Part shown: positions 25,701 to 37,844 of the stretch, piece by piece | Layout of the letters: each line of letters starts with the position of its first letter | How positions within the stretch are numbered: position 1 is the first letter of the stretch | Origin: Membranipora membranacea | Lineage: Eukaryota; Bryozoa; Gymnolaemata; Cheilostomatida; Membraniporidae | NCBI GenBank assembly: GCA_914767715.1 | Contig: OU612067.1 | Span: 3,098,001 to 3,162,000 of the forward strand | Length of the DNA stretch: 64,000 nucleotides | Reading direction: 5' to 3' | Notes under the pieces: model-generated | What the model saw: the letters and a program-made list of their open reading frames with translations, nothing else | What the model was told of the DNA's origin: nothing | Databases searched by the model: none | Program-made: the position numbers and the translations under genes

Positions 25701-28700
25701 AGAAAGGTTTTTGTGCGTGCAATTTCTTGTCAAATTATAGTTTTAATGCCCATCACAAAAGAATGAGAAACTTAGAAATCATTTGGATGAGACCCCATGA
25801 CCTTGCCGAGAGTAAAACTTCACAAGATCAAACCCCAGGGCTCCCTGCAACCAATTTAGAACATGCAATTGTTAGGTGGCTGTGCTTTCAAGCCTTGCCA
25901 ATATTGACATGTAGGTATGATTTAAGGCAGGCCATAGTGAAGAAAGACTGCTCACATGTTTCGGTTTTAAATTTTTTGATGGGCCCTGAAAATTATACCG
26001 TAAAGAAATTTGCCAATAAAAATGGGTAGTTTTAGTATAATCCCATCATTATCTCTACCAATAACACAATGGACTCCTTTAGCACTTGATAAAAACAAAT
26101 AGAGTCAATGCATATTCATGTTGTTATGGCAAGTTTAGGTTGTCTTTTCCTAAGCGTACCTGCTTATCTACCTATGAATACACCTTATTTACTGCAATAG
26201 AGCAACAATTGGACGTTTCTATGTGTGCTAGCTGGACGTTTCTATGTGTGCTAGCTGGAATATCAGCTATGACAGAATACTACAGGATTACTGTTACAAT
26301 TTTTTTATTTTGGAGCAAGATGTGAAAATGTGTCTCAACTTTTTTTTGTAGTTAGGGTGCATTTGGCCGAACAAAATGACCAATTTGGCTGAAATGGCCA
26401 ATTTGGCCGAGGTTGAGCATGGCTGCTCTAGACCAACCCTGTGACTTGTTAAATTAGGTGGATTGTGACAGACTTACGTGAGATTTTTGTTGTTGACCAG
26501 ATAAAGTTTAGTTTGATGTTGTAACAGACTGAAGCTTTTATTCACACATCCAACAAATGTGTGCTCCTTTATAATCTCTCTCAGCTCTGACAATAAATAT
26601 AAGGCATATCATGCTAGAGAGAAGGTCCCAGGCGGGGTCAGCAAAACGGTCAACAGACATCTCTTTCTTGTCTCATTGTGTTCGAAATTACCTCACAATA
26701 GAGTGGAGTTAGTTCTTACTAGCTAGGGATTAAGGTGACCTGACGGCTACAATGAAAGTCTTCTCTGGGCAAACCACAATAGGTTTACTGGTAGATTTTC
26801 TTCAAACCAAAGAGAAGATAGATTTGCAAGGTATCAATTAATAAAAGCATAAGCTGTCCATCTTGGCGGTGTGTGTCTGTTTCCCTCTTGTATATTTTAA
26901 GATGAGTTCAAGAGTGGTTTTAGAGCTCGATTGGCACTGGAGTTTGTTGCACAGTTTCAAACCAAGAGCAATTGAGGTGAGATTGGGTAGGTCAAGAATA
27001 AGTAAAATAAGCACAGGTGACTTACTCTCATGAGTGACATTCTCAGACTCTCTTTGTAGGCTGAGAACACTAGACAGAGTAACTTTGTGTCGTCCACCTG
27101 GTCCTGTATCAGATGGAAAACTTCTATCACCATCTGAACCTGTCTCACTAGATGCTTTTCTCTTCCTGCGACAATGTGGTACAAAAGGATATGTATAATT
27201 CAGCAGCTGTAGTGAGAATGTTTTGTCAAATAAAATTGATTTGAATGAATTCTGCAGCAAGTGACCAGTACTGTACAACTAGTGTGGCAACTCTGTGAAG
27301 ACAGAATATTGATATAAATAACATCATTGATGATAACTATTGGTGAAAAGGACCAGCCATGTAGGATACATATACACATGAAGCATAAATTATCAGCAAT
27401 TGATTATTCGACTAGTTAAGCCAAGTACCAAGTGCGAGCAGGGAGTTTGGGTCATGTCCTAAAATCCATGCCTGGTGAAAGTTGGCATATTTTTGGGAGT
27501 TGTAGCTTCTCTGAACCTCATGTTCAATGAGTGGGTAACTCCAAAGTATAGCACCAAATGCTAACAAAGCGACATAGTTTACTTGATTATCAAAAAGGAT
27601 GGGATGAAGATACAAGTAGTATCGGTATAAGACCATGTCTTACTTTTTGGCACTAGATGCAAGCTGTTGTTTCTGTTTGTTTTCTTTATCCTCAGTAGTT
27701 GTGTCCATCTGTTCAGCATTCTCAGCTGTCTGATCATCAACAGCTGGGGTGTTATTCTTAGTGAGGAAAGAGTCAAGCTTTCTAACTGTGTGATCAGTTC
27801 TAACCTTATGTGATAAAAAAGAGGAGAAATATAGTTTTTGCAATACAGCCTTAAGGGTCTAACACACTTGCAGCGGGTGCTACCTAAGCGAATCCTCAAT
27901 TAGTTTTTGTCCGACAGATATAAAATAGATAAAAGTATTGATACTTGTTATGGATTTATAAACCATTGAGCCTCTAGGAAAATATCTGAGGTTTATATCC
28001 TGATAATGTGATATCATGCAAACCGCTATCTCTCTGAGGTTGCAACTTCTTCTCAAACCGCCGAGGCTGCTGTCAGTATTATATTCACAACCGCTCAATC
28101 AATCATAGATTTATCAACAGCAGATGCCTATTAGGGTTTTACTTTTCTGATCTCACTATTAATGATCTGATTCTGATCTCATTATTAAATTGATGACTTA
28201 TATATTCTGCCCGGCAGCAGGTACCCCCCCCCTACCATATGATGAGCGTAAGTCTTTTCCTGACCAGCAGATGACGAGTTGCCGGCTTTGTTTTCTTCCT
28301 GGGAGGCAGCAGATGATTTCGGTAATGCTATCAACGTCTATATGTAAAAAATACAAAGAAGGAGAACTCGATTATAGTTTTGTGAAATTACTTATGATGC
28401 TAGAGCACAATGAGATTATCTTGCTGATGTTTTATCTTGTGACCAATTAGCAAGAAGATGAGATCACTCTTTAAGCTGGAATAAAACACCGTATGAAAAT
28501 AAATCACACATTCAATAAGATGCGGCTAATATGATACCTGAGTATAGAATGTTCTAGATGAGTTACAGCCTAGCAGTCTCTCCTCCACACATTTCTGTAT
28601 TCTCTCTATAACCTGCTCCTGGTGTAAGAAATGTACCTCATACTTAGTCGGGTGTACATTCACATCTATATTCTGTGGTGCAATGGATAAACTGTAACGA

Positions 28701-31700
28701 AACAGAACAATCTGAGCTAAAAAATGCAAAGCATTATCCCTTATTCTTGATATAACTATTTGAAACAAACCTTGGACAGTGAGGATATTGGAGCTTGCAT
28801 TCCCATACAGATGGTTTATTTTTAGGTTAAATTAGGATAATCAAGGTAAAGCGTCAATGATATGACCATTTTTGGGCATCAGGAAAGCAAACATGAGACA
28901 CATGTTCACGTTTGAAGTCTTCCAAAGATATCAAGTTGAAATATTGTAGGGTAATGATTTATGAGAGATATTTTACTAATTTCATTTATTGGTCATGTAT
29001 TTGACAAATAATGCCAAGTCATAAAATTACATGTGAAATGTATTTTAAGCTGGAAAGTTGTCTTCTAAACACTTTAGTTCCTGTTCAGAGTAAAAGTGAC
29101 ATTTCCAGTATGTAATCCGCATAAATATACCTGAGGTAGAGAAATGGAGAGGATCCTTTAGGTAGGTAAGTAGTGTATACTGTATCTATAGCTTTATGTA
29201 GCTGTGGGCATTCTACTAGACGCTCTGTAACACCAGAATATATCTACTCACATGAATACAATTTGGAGTTTATAATCTGGACCCTGATGGACATGGGAAG
29301 ATGGTAAAGACCACCAATAATACTGAGCCCTCCTTCCTGAGTTTGGTGGTACAGTGTATTGCATGCCAAAACCTCAGAGGATTGCCAAACTATGTTCAAA
29401 TCGAGTAAAGTCAGAATTAAGTGAACAATCCAAAGGTTCAGACATTTTAGGCGGAATTAGATGGAGCATAAGTCTGGGGGCTCCGACTAGCAAAGACGCT
29501 GAGTACTAGCCAATGATACAAGTACAGTGCATATTAAATTAATAGTAAAGGGTAAGATGACAAATGGAGGAAAGAGGCACTGGAAGCTGTAACAACTTAC
29601 CATTGATAAAGAGAAGGAAGATGCCTTTCCTCATGTTGTAGTTAGCATTAGTAATATAACCAGAGAGCTTCATTCCTAGCCTGAGATCTTCATCCTTCAC
29701 CTCCAATAGTTCTCTACAAAGCCAAAACGTAAGCAACAGACATTAGGATAGTCTGTTGTATGGCACTAAGATGTTTGTTTGTTTAATTTATGACTTCTCA
29801 TCCGAGAATGCTTACATAATAAAAGTAGTGTGCTTTCAAAAAGCCCCTCTAAAAATATATGAACAAAAATAAAATAAATAATTTCAAACGGCATAAAACT
29901 CAGGATTGGCAAAAATTCCACATTTTCTCTTCTCAGTTCGACATTTAGGCATACTAATGGTGCCCTCAGAGTTTCGGGTTGAGCGTCTGAGTCCGGTTTT
30001 ATTGAGCGGAAGTCGTTTGTGTAGGGGATGGTTATCGTCAGATAAAATACGATGTACGTATTTGTGGCATATGTCGTTTAGTAAGTCATTTAGTGGTAGC
30101 AAATTCGCAGCTGCAAGTCGATCATCGTAGTGTTCGAGGTCAGAGAAAATAATCCTCATAGCAAGCCGCTGACATCTCTCAATATCATTCCTCAGACATT
30201 CGGTGGTGTAAGGGTACCAAGCACCTGCAGCGTGGGTGATAGCTGCGACTACTTGGGTTTTGTACATTAGTACTAGGCTTTGTTGGTTTACTCCGGACTG
30301 TTTTAATACGAGCAGACCGTGACATCTTTTGTTCGCTGACTTAGTGATGTTAGCCACATGCTCATTGAATCGTAGATGTTGGTCAATGGTAAGACCGAGT
30401 AGTTTGGTAGAAGCTTTTGCATTACGATTCTAACCATTGTTGTCAACAGTAACCACAGATTTAAATTAAAAATTAATGCATACGACGAATATTTGCAAAT
30501 TGTGAACTTTTTTAAATATGAAGACGGCTAGCTAAAATCTAATAATTAGTATAGATATAGTTCAATGAAAGTGAGAGTAACTCAAAACTTTCACTTCAAA
30601 CACCAATTATGTTTCCCTTTATTGAGTATGCTGGCCAGAAACTAATATGGAGCAGACTGATTCATGCAGGGCCACATGGCACATGGATATAAATGCCATG
30701 CTGAATATTGACTAACTTTGCGATGTTAGCTCCATATATAACCCTGATATTATCCACAGCAGTTGATGAGGTGGCTGTTTTAACATCTGCAGCTGGCTGA
30801 CCATGTTTCTTGAGAGAAAATCCAACTGATGAATTGTGAACCGAGTACCTTTAAAAAGTAAATGAAAATGGATATGAGCATGTATGAATGATTTGAAATG
30901 CGCGCAGCAGGGAAAGATCTCAATTTCTTATATGCTTGAAAAAGCTAAATGTAAGGCTAACATTTACTCACCCTTTTTCACTTTATAAAGACTCTTACCT
31001 CAGCTAGCTAAAATTATGTGCTAGCTAACATAAAATCACCCAAAACGAGCTCAACTTAATGCCTGCGTGCACACCCCAATATTTGCATATATTTTTTCAT
31101 TAGTGCTCAGCAGTTTACCCACAGCAAAACCACAAAACCACAAAGACTGGATCTACAAACCAAACCACAACACACTGAATGTAAAGTTATTCATGTAAGC
31201 CCTGTGACGCCCTGTGACGGGACGCTTTGGATCAAGTCAGAGGTAAAGGTAAATGAAAGTCTGTTATGATAGACAGAAAATTATACAATATAAAATATTA
31301 TTCAAAGTTATATGTTAATAACTCATCTGCTGTAGGACTTATATCTAAAATCTAACCTGCTGACTACCTCTACAATTCTGTTATATTCGTCAGATGCATT
31401 CTTCAGTGTTCTTCTACGAGTGGCCACATTGTAAAACAAGTCTTCAGCCTGATGGATATAAATATCAGTCCTCCCATCAATGAACTTTTACCTACGATTA
31501 GAACTACCAGCAGCATATGGCTTCTTCTATGACAGAACACTTTGCATCAAGAATCTCCAACACTGTTAAACTGTCTAATTTCTTTGTGTAGCTCTATTTT
31601 GTGCCATTTATAATATCGTTGTCTGGTTATCCCTTAATACTACCATTGATTTGAGACTGAATATTCTTCTCATAATCATGGTTAGCTTAGTGAAGATGTA

Positions 31701-33594
31701 TGCTAAATCGAATTAAGCAACCTGGCTAGGAATTATATGGGCAAGCTTTGGCATTCAAATATAATACTATCAAAGATCTAACAAAAGGCTGAACTAAAAA
31801 TGCAAATCTAACATTTGTGAAACAGAAACTTTTATTGCTCTATTGAGATTGCCAATGAGTGTCTATCTATTTACACTTACAACAATCTGAGTTCCCACAT
31901 TACCAGCACATGGCTTTATCGGCTCCTTCAGTTTGCCATCGCTGTAGCTGCCTCTGTTAAAAACCAAGTGATAAACATAGTATCAAGTAAATACGACAAT
32001 ACATTCTTTTGACGTTTCTCTTTCTTCTGCAGGATAGCCTTGCAAGATAGATTGTCCTTGCAGCATAAAGATGGTGCCACTACATTCCATCAAGAAAGGC
32101 AACTCCCTTAGTTCGCGATCATAAAATACAGATACCTTGTTGCAGCCCTAATGTTCCCTAACGATGGGGGTCTATTGAACTGAGACTAGGTAAATTATTT
32201 CAATACCTACGCTGCAGATACACATGTGCCTCAATAGCTTGGGGCTGCGCAGAGTGGTCCCACATAGTGAAAGATTAATATATTACACTATTGACTTACT
32301 GCCAGACTGTAAAACCTCGAAATAAAGTCACTAGAATTATAAATGACTTATCAAATCATCAAATAGACGCAGCTTATACCGGAATCCTGTTTTCCTTTTT
32401 GTTGGTCATATATAGAGACGTGTAAGTGTATAGATTGATCACAGAGGTCATGTCTTTGAAATGGTTCATAAGTGGTTTTAAATGTGCGGTGACTTGTAAT
32501 TTTGAAATAAAATATTTTTGAAAACACTGCAATTCACTCACAAGTCTGGTGGTTATATGGTAAGAACAATGATAGACATGTCACTTCATCACCTGTATGC
32601 ACATTTAGAGTCTTTAGTTCTGGACATGATAGTTACATGAGCTACATGTGATATACTAGCTAAGGCTTCTCCTCTGAATCCGTATGTATTTATACTATTG
32701 AGATCTTCAAACTTAGATAGCTTACTGGTCGTAAATCTCTCACATACAATATCCATATCATCTTTCTGAGTAATAGAAGATAGTATATGAATAGTTACTG
32801 TTATACCAGGGAGTGTAGGCCTTATGGAGATTATTAGGGTTATTAATAACTGGAATCTCAAATTAACTCTCTATAGCACACAGCCAAGTCATAAATCCCA
32901 TAGTAGGATGTATTAGTCACTGATATTTCCATACTGTGGTAAAATGTGTCCCATCAAATTGCTGTCCGCAAAATTGACTGATCGGATTACATTGCAACTC
33001 AGGGCCATTTTAGAGGTTTTGACTGTTTTGGAGCTAGAAATCACAATGCCTGCCGATAGATCACCCTAGGCCTATCAGAGCTAAACTTACCCTTATACCG
33101 CAACCATTGTCCTGGATCTGGATAATTTTCAAGCCGCCATCTTTTACTGAAATCTGTATGTTGGTTGAGCCAGCATCAAGGCTAAACACAATAACATTAT
33201 TATTACTATGGTCGCTATTGATAATGTTCACTGGCCTGATTTTCTATTTGGATAAAAAGGGAACAGATATCTAGCATTTTATTACCATTATTATGTTTAC
33301 CATTCAGGTTAGTTTAAGTCCTGATAAATGTTAACATTAAATAATGTTGACCAATGCTTACGATGGATTGAGGCTCAGCATGTTCAGGATGCAGCAAATC
33401 TACCAATATGAGCAGAGGTTGACTCAATAGAAATTTTGCTCACAAGAGTGGAAGTGTCAAAGATTGTATACCAGGTATATATCTTACCAGTTTTCTATCA
33501 TTTCTTTGATCGCGTTAGCAGGCCTCTGTATCACCTCACCAGCAGCTATCCTGTTGACTACGGCTTCATCTAGACGGCGTATGGTTGCCGCCAT
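22724..33594 (-). CDS. MLH1: DNA mismatch repair protein MLH1, 17 coding exons
   Basis: MutL homologue that pairs with PMS2/PMS1/MLH3 after mismatch recognition; nuclear. Exons: 33594-33488, 33181-33091, 32765-32593, 31953-31881, 31448-31357, 30848-30717, 29713-29601, 29224-29131, 28691-28538, 28337-28236, 27804-27644, 27165-27026, 26586-26478, 24772-24709, 24283-24119, 23714-23517, 22882-22724. All phases agree and give 708 residues (human 756). The GHKL ATPase has [18 protein letters not shown] with Glu 31, DNGCGIR and [13 protein letters not shown]. The transducer domain has NVDVNVHP-like [17 protein letters not shown] variable linker follows (YAHHMVRTD, then KRKASSE). The C-terminal dimer domain ends in FERC, the conserved tail that completes the PMS2 endonuclease site. 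All key residues are present, so it looks functional. Confidence 0.97.
22973..23150. mobile_element. Foldback element of about 180 bp
   Basis: The left arm (22973-23012) and right arm (23107-23150) are inverted copies; both carry aggactactgcatttcctgac on opposite strands. The centre holds a G14 run (23018-23031) and a smaller palindrome, catagacttaatatattaagtctatg. It lies in the last MLH1 intron, between exons 23714-23517 and 22882-22724. Confidence 0.75.
25310..26200. repeat. Dispersed repeat, copy 2
   Basis: Diverged copy of the sequence at 17745-17890 and 19200-19560, in the same order and orientation, inside a long MLH1 intron (26477-24773). The size of this intron is probably due to this insertion. 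Confidence 0.5.
26214..26258. repeat. Tandem duplication of about 22 bp
   Basis: The unit gacgtttctatgtgtgctag occurs twice in a row in an MLH1 intron. Confidence 0.8.
29884..30432 (-). pseudogene. 3' end of a LINE reverse transcriptase ORF in an MLH1 intron
   Basis: An open frame of about 183 codons reads [17 protein letters not shown], then [20 protein letters not shown], and ends in NPEFYAV before a stop. This is the characteristic region after the RT catalytic core in CR1/Jockey-type LINEs. The frame has a stop directly upstream, and core and endonuclease are absent. It is on the same strand as MLH1, between exons 30848-30717 and 29713-29601, and does not touch the splice sites. Confidence 0.75.
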
Positions 33595-33689
33595 GTCACA
33601 ACTACAAATTTAAACAGCAATCACACTGAAGTGAATCCAATGAATGAGCCATTATTATTATTCAGATCAAACTCATGACAATCAATGCA

Positions 33690-33720
<31 letters not shown>

Positions 33721-34984
33721 CATACTCCTATTCTTTTATAGGGGTACATCTATTCTTTTGCAAACCACAACAAAACAAAGGTAGTGCTTCATGCCTAACT
33801 CACTAACTGAGCCATATCCTCATCATAGTCTACAAGAGCTAAATCGAAAAGCAGTAGGATAATGGGTTTGCAGTTTGTGTAGCAATGACCACTGAGTAAG
33901 TCAGCAGAATAATACTTACTAATACTAACAAGGCTTTTTAAAAAAATGGAATGCCAGGCCCTGTTGTACTTCTCAGAAGTTCAACAGGGCCTGTCTTTAT
34001 TTCATTCCAAGAAATTCACCACTCCATTGATCAACAACACTAACAGTCAACCATTGTTTTAAAGGGGTATCATTCTATATATTACATGTGTCACATTAAA
34101 TGCAGAGGAGAGTATCAGCATACATGGACCTTGTCAAGTTAATTCACTTAATTTGATTGGTAAGGACAAAAAACATATGGGTGTGGGATGAGCTCTATTG
34201 TAAAATCTTACAATTCTTTTGGTTCAACTTTTGCCGCCCATGACGTCGGAGTAATATGTCCAATCATGGTTGTGATAACATTTTGAAAGAAAGATAACTT
34301 GTTTCGTTGTGCCACTGATGTATAATTTTTGTATGACACTGTTTATGACTGTAGATTGGTGACTTTCTGAAACATCTCAAGGTTTTCTGCAAAGACTTGG
34401 ATAATCGGTTTGCTTCAGAAACAGACCACAGCCTTCTAACATTTATCCTGTTTATGGTCTCACCTTGTCTACCATAATGCTGAGAAATATTTCAAGGCTT
34501 GTACAGAACCCTGCTCTATCTGGGATTGGGACAAACTTTGCTAGGTTTGTAAATAAAGGTTTAGAATGCTGACATTGAGAAAACAGAAAATATTATATAT
34601 TACTTACAAATACATATATTGTTGTTGTTAAAGTAAAATAATTAGTTAATGCGCTTTGGTAGGTAGTACAGATAGAACGAAATAGAGAGATTGTAGAAAG
34701 TGCTAATGCTAACTTAACGACTGTTCTGCCTGAGTTAGTAATCAAAAATTAAATTTTATGATACAATAGAATATAAGGTAGGCCTATGTATGTGTCCATT
34801 GCTATCAATATATTTACAACCCATTGAATAGGATAACACCTATAATTTTATTAGCTTGCCAGATTATTTTTTCTTTACCTGTGTGACGAATTGAATAGGT
34901 GATAGGTTATATTGTATGTATGTATGTATGTATGTTTATATTTGGTAAAAATAAATAAAATGATAAGACCATAAAAAAATACTA
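33595..34984. promoter_or_regulatory. MLH1-NDUFS4 head-to-head intergenic region
   Basis: The two start codons point away from each other (33594 minus, 35752 plus), so promoters of both genes are expected between them. I see no TATA box at a convincing distance. The stretch contains an (AT)n run at 33691-33721, a hairpin at 33955-33991, a (TATG)n run at 34914-34934 and then the LINE fragment. Confidence 0.4.
33955..33991. repeat. Stem-loop with arms of about 17 bp
   Basis: aggccctgttg.acttct pairs with agaagt.caacagggcct around one or two loop bases; the flanks ggaatg and cattcc extend the pairing. It is too tightly closed for a typical pre-miRNA, so a palindromic insertion is more likely. 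Confidence 0.6.
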
Positions 34985-35655
34985 TTACTTTTGGAAGACA
35001 CTATTTAGGTATTTGATACATTCTGCTCTAAAACATTTGGCACGGATCTGCACGCGGAACTTGACTGATTGATATCTGCCTGACGGCAGCTGGTTAAGAC
35101 GGAGTAGTGGTTCATCTTCGGTGGCAATCATACGGAGGCTCTTTACTTTCAGTATATTAGAGTAAAGGTCGTCTACGGGTGTGAACGTAAGTTCGCCTGA
35201 TAGGTAACCTGCAGTTCTTATCACAGATTTTAACTTTTTCTTAGAGTCTGCGCTCAGATGACTATATAGCACAACCAGGTGGTAGGTGATTACTGACTCT
35301 ATGAAGGACTTGTAGCAGGTCGTTATTAGTTTCTCAGTGACACCGAGATGGTATAGCTCTGACTCTATGAAGGACTTGTAGCAGGTCGTTATTAGTTTCT
35401 CAGTGACACCGAGATGGTATAGCTTGGCGATTATATGTAGCCTTTGGCGAGCTTTCGCTGTAGTTTTCAAGGTGTTCAGAGTAAAATCCAGTTTGTTGGT
35501 AATAATGGTGCCTAAGTATGTAAATTGTTCTACCTGCTCAATTGAAGTATTGTTTACAAGCAGTTGTGGGTAGCTTGGGTTATCTCTTGCATTGCACATG
35601 ACCATTTCTTTTGTTTTCTTTGCATTGAGTATTGTACGGGTAAGCCTAATGTAAT
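34985..35655 (-). pseudogene. LINE reverse transcriptase C-terminal fragment with internal duplication
   Basis: An open frame from about 35655 to the stop at 34985 reads ILNAKKTKEM, then EQFTYLGTIITNKLDF and ends KCFRAECIKYLNSVFQK, typical of CR1-like LINE ORF2 tails. A 66-bp (22-residue) unit containing LYHLGVTEKLITTCYKSF is present twice in tandem at about 35295-35426, in frame. The core RT domain is absent. It lies just upstream of the first NDUFS4 exon, on the opposite strand. Confidence 0.8.
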
Positions 35656-35751
35656 AGGAGTCTAGGAAAAACAGTCAAACAATTATTCTATCACCAGTTG
35701 CTCTATGACTGCCCGTTACAATGGTGATAGAGTGCAGTCCAGAGTCTTACC

Positions 35752-37760
35752 ATGAGGCTGAATAAGTATAACAATATTATACAAATTAGATATTGAAATA
35801 TTGCTGCTGCTGCTGTCAGTGATTCTGGGTACTTGCAGTGATTACACTTGGTGAATCAAGCGCACCAACTGAGAATAGTTATTGATATCACATTCAGTTT
35901 TTCATACCTATGATATTTTAATTTCAGGTCATTTTCAGTTTCGGTCTCCAGGGCGTGTAATAAGTCTATAGATGATACACCCGGCCATGATATCACCATG
36001 TTTGAGGATAAACATCTCGCACCAGACCACATCACAGTTGATCAACCTGTAAGTTGTTGTTAAGTTTCCTTCACCCTTCACATACCAACTCTGCATGAAG
36101 GTAGGCCTACCTCATGTATAATTGCTTGAAGTTTATAGGTAATAGGCCAATAGGTCTTTAGTTGGCCATGTAATAAAAAATAGTCACCTTAAGTTTTCAT
36201 GCTTATTACATTATTGTCAAGTGACTGAAATACTCTCACAGGACACAGACAAACACACTTTCATAGTTTACACTTAATAAGACTGACAGAATAAAGACAG
36301 AAATGTGTACTGTTTATTACTCTGATGTTGCAGATGAGTCTTACAACAATATCTGGTGTACCGGAGGAGCATATCACAAAGAGACACGTTAGGATATACC
36401 AGCCAGCTAGAACCGCCTCTCAGTCCGGCACTAATCAGATCCATCGCTGGAAGATGGAGTTTGATCAGAGAGAAAGATGGGAAAACCCACTCATGGGATG
36501 GGCATCAACGTAAGCGAAATTAGACTCATTTGGGAGCTAAATTTGATCTGTTGTATGCTGTTGGTGAAGATTGAATATAATACAGTTTCACATTATTTCA
36601 GGCATTGTTTAATCATAAGCTTCAAAAGCGGTCTGCATTTTAATACACTTGGTAATAAGTGCATACATATTGACATGATGATTCAAAACACACATGTTGA
36701 TATGGATCATTTCTGTACTGACTTAGATCACTGAAACTGATGCATAACGAAGTTAAATATATAGTAACGCTTTTGGGATTATGATAGGTGCTTATGTAAA
36801 AAATATGCCGAATCACATACCGATTATCATACTTTTCAAAGGTACCCCCCGTCACCCCAGTGCACAGTGAACTGAAATCTGAGCATTTAATACATGAATG
36901 TTATAGAGCAATAAAGAGGGGACAACCTTAGTGGTTGAGAAAAGTTGAGAAGAATTTTCATTATAGTAAAGCTAATAGTTTCAACTGTGTCCAGCTATTC
37001 AAAAGGTTGCTATGGTGCTCTTAATTAACTGAAACTGAGACCTTCCTTCAAAATGATACCAAATATGGGGAGGCGCTACTATAGTTTTAAATTATTAGCT
37101 ATTCATGTATATGTGATCTCTAATTCGTTTATGTGATCATGGTGACCAAACCAAAGTAAGAGATAGTATTGTACGCACATGGTAATTATGTTTATGTCTG
37201 CTACTATGATAGAGAAGCCATTGTCAGTGGTTGATACTATATTTAGTTGACCAATTGATATTTTATTGTAGAGCCGATCCCCTGTCTAATGTTAACTTAA
37301 CTCTGGATTTCCCTGATCCTGAATCTGCCGCTGCATTATGTGAGAAGAATGGTAAGTCATGAGTTTTAGAAGGACACACTTTGTCAGGACATAATCTTAG
37401 CATGAATTACTAAATTTGCCCTGGCCTATCAAGATCTAAACTATGACAGAAGATGAATTCATCTGCTGTTAGCTGATGCAAATACCAAATATGATATGAT
37501 GTGGTATTTTTTACGACTATGTCTGGGCTTCAATGTTTCTGAGTTATAGATAGTATTGCTGTAGTTGATGACTCTGTCAAAGGCCAACCTGTGTTTATTC
37601 CTCTAATCACTATTGACTGTTTATTATATGACATAGTTATTATTCTCATCTTGTAGGCTGGGGGTATCACATAGAAAAACCAAAGATGAAATACATCAGA
37701 CAAAAATCATATGGAGGAAACTTCTCATGGGACAAGAGAACTAGACGCACTGCAAAATAA
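35752..37760 (+). CDS. NDUFS4: NDUFS4, 18-kDa accessory subunit of mitochondrial complex I
   Basis: Matrix-side accessory subunit needed for assembly and stability of the complex I N module. Exons: 35752-35765 (inferred), 35928-36048, 36334-36509, 37272-37351, 37657-37760, giving 164 residues (human 175). The last four exons are certain: [48 protein letters not shown] and [13 protein letters not shown] all match the family. The 14-base first exon encodes MRLN and splices to [13 protein letters not shown], making a short basic presequence that resembles the human SVSRVPTRS segment; this part is a prediction. The end is RTRRTAK where human has RTRVSTK, so the mammalian PKA site serine is replaced. 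AATAAA lies at 37839. Confidence 0.93.
36945..37090 (+). repeat. Short interspersed repeat, copy in NDUFS4 intron 3
   Basis: About 145 bp nearly identical in layout to the reverse complement of 42635-42785: both share gttgagaagaattttc, aatagtttcaactgtgt, aaaaggttgc and accaaatatggggaggcgc. The copies are in opposite orientation in two neighbouring genes. No coding content. Confidence 0.8.
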
Positions 37761-37838
37761 TTACATGTTCACTAGTTTAAATTTTTCCTCAAGTATATTT
37801 ACATAGTGATGTGCTGTATTTTTGTCTAAGATACTTCA

Positions 37839-37844
37839 AATAAA
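37839..37844 (+). terminator. Polyadenylation signal of NDUFS4
   Basis: AATAAA about 80 bases after the TAA stop codon. Confidence 0.65.
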
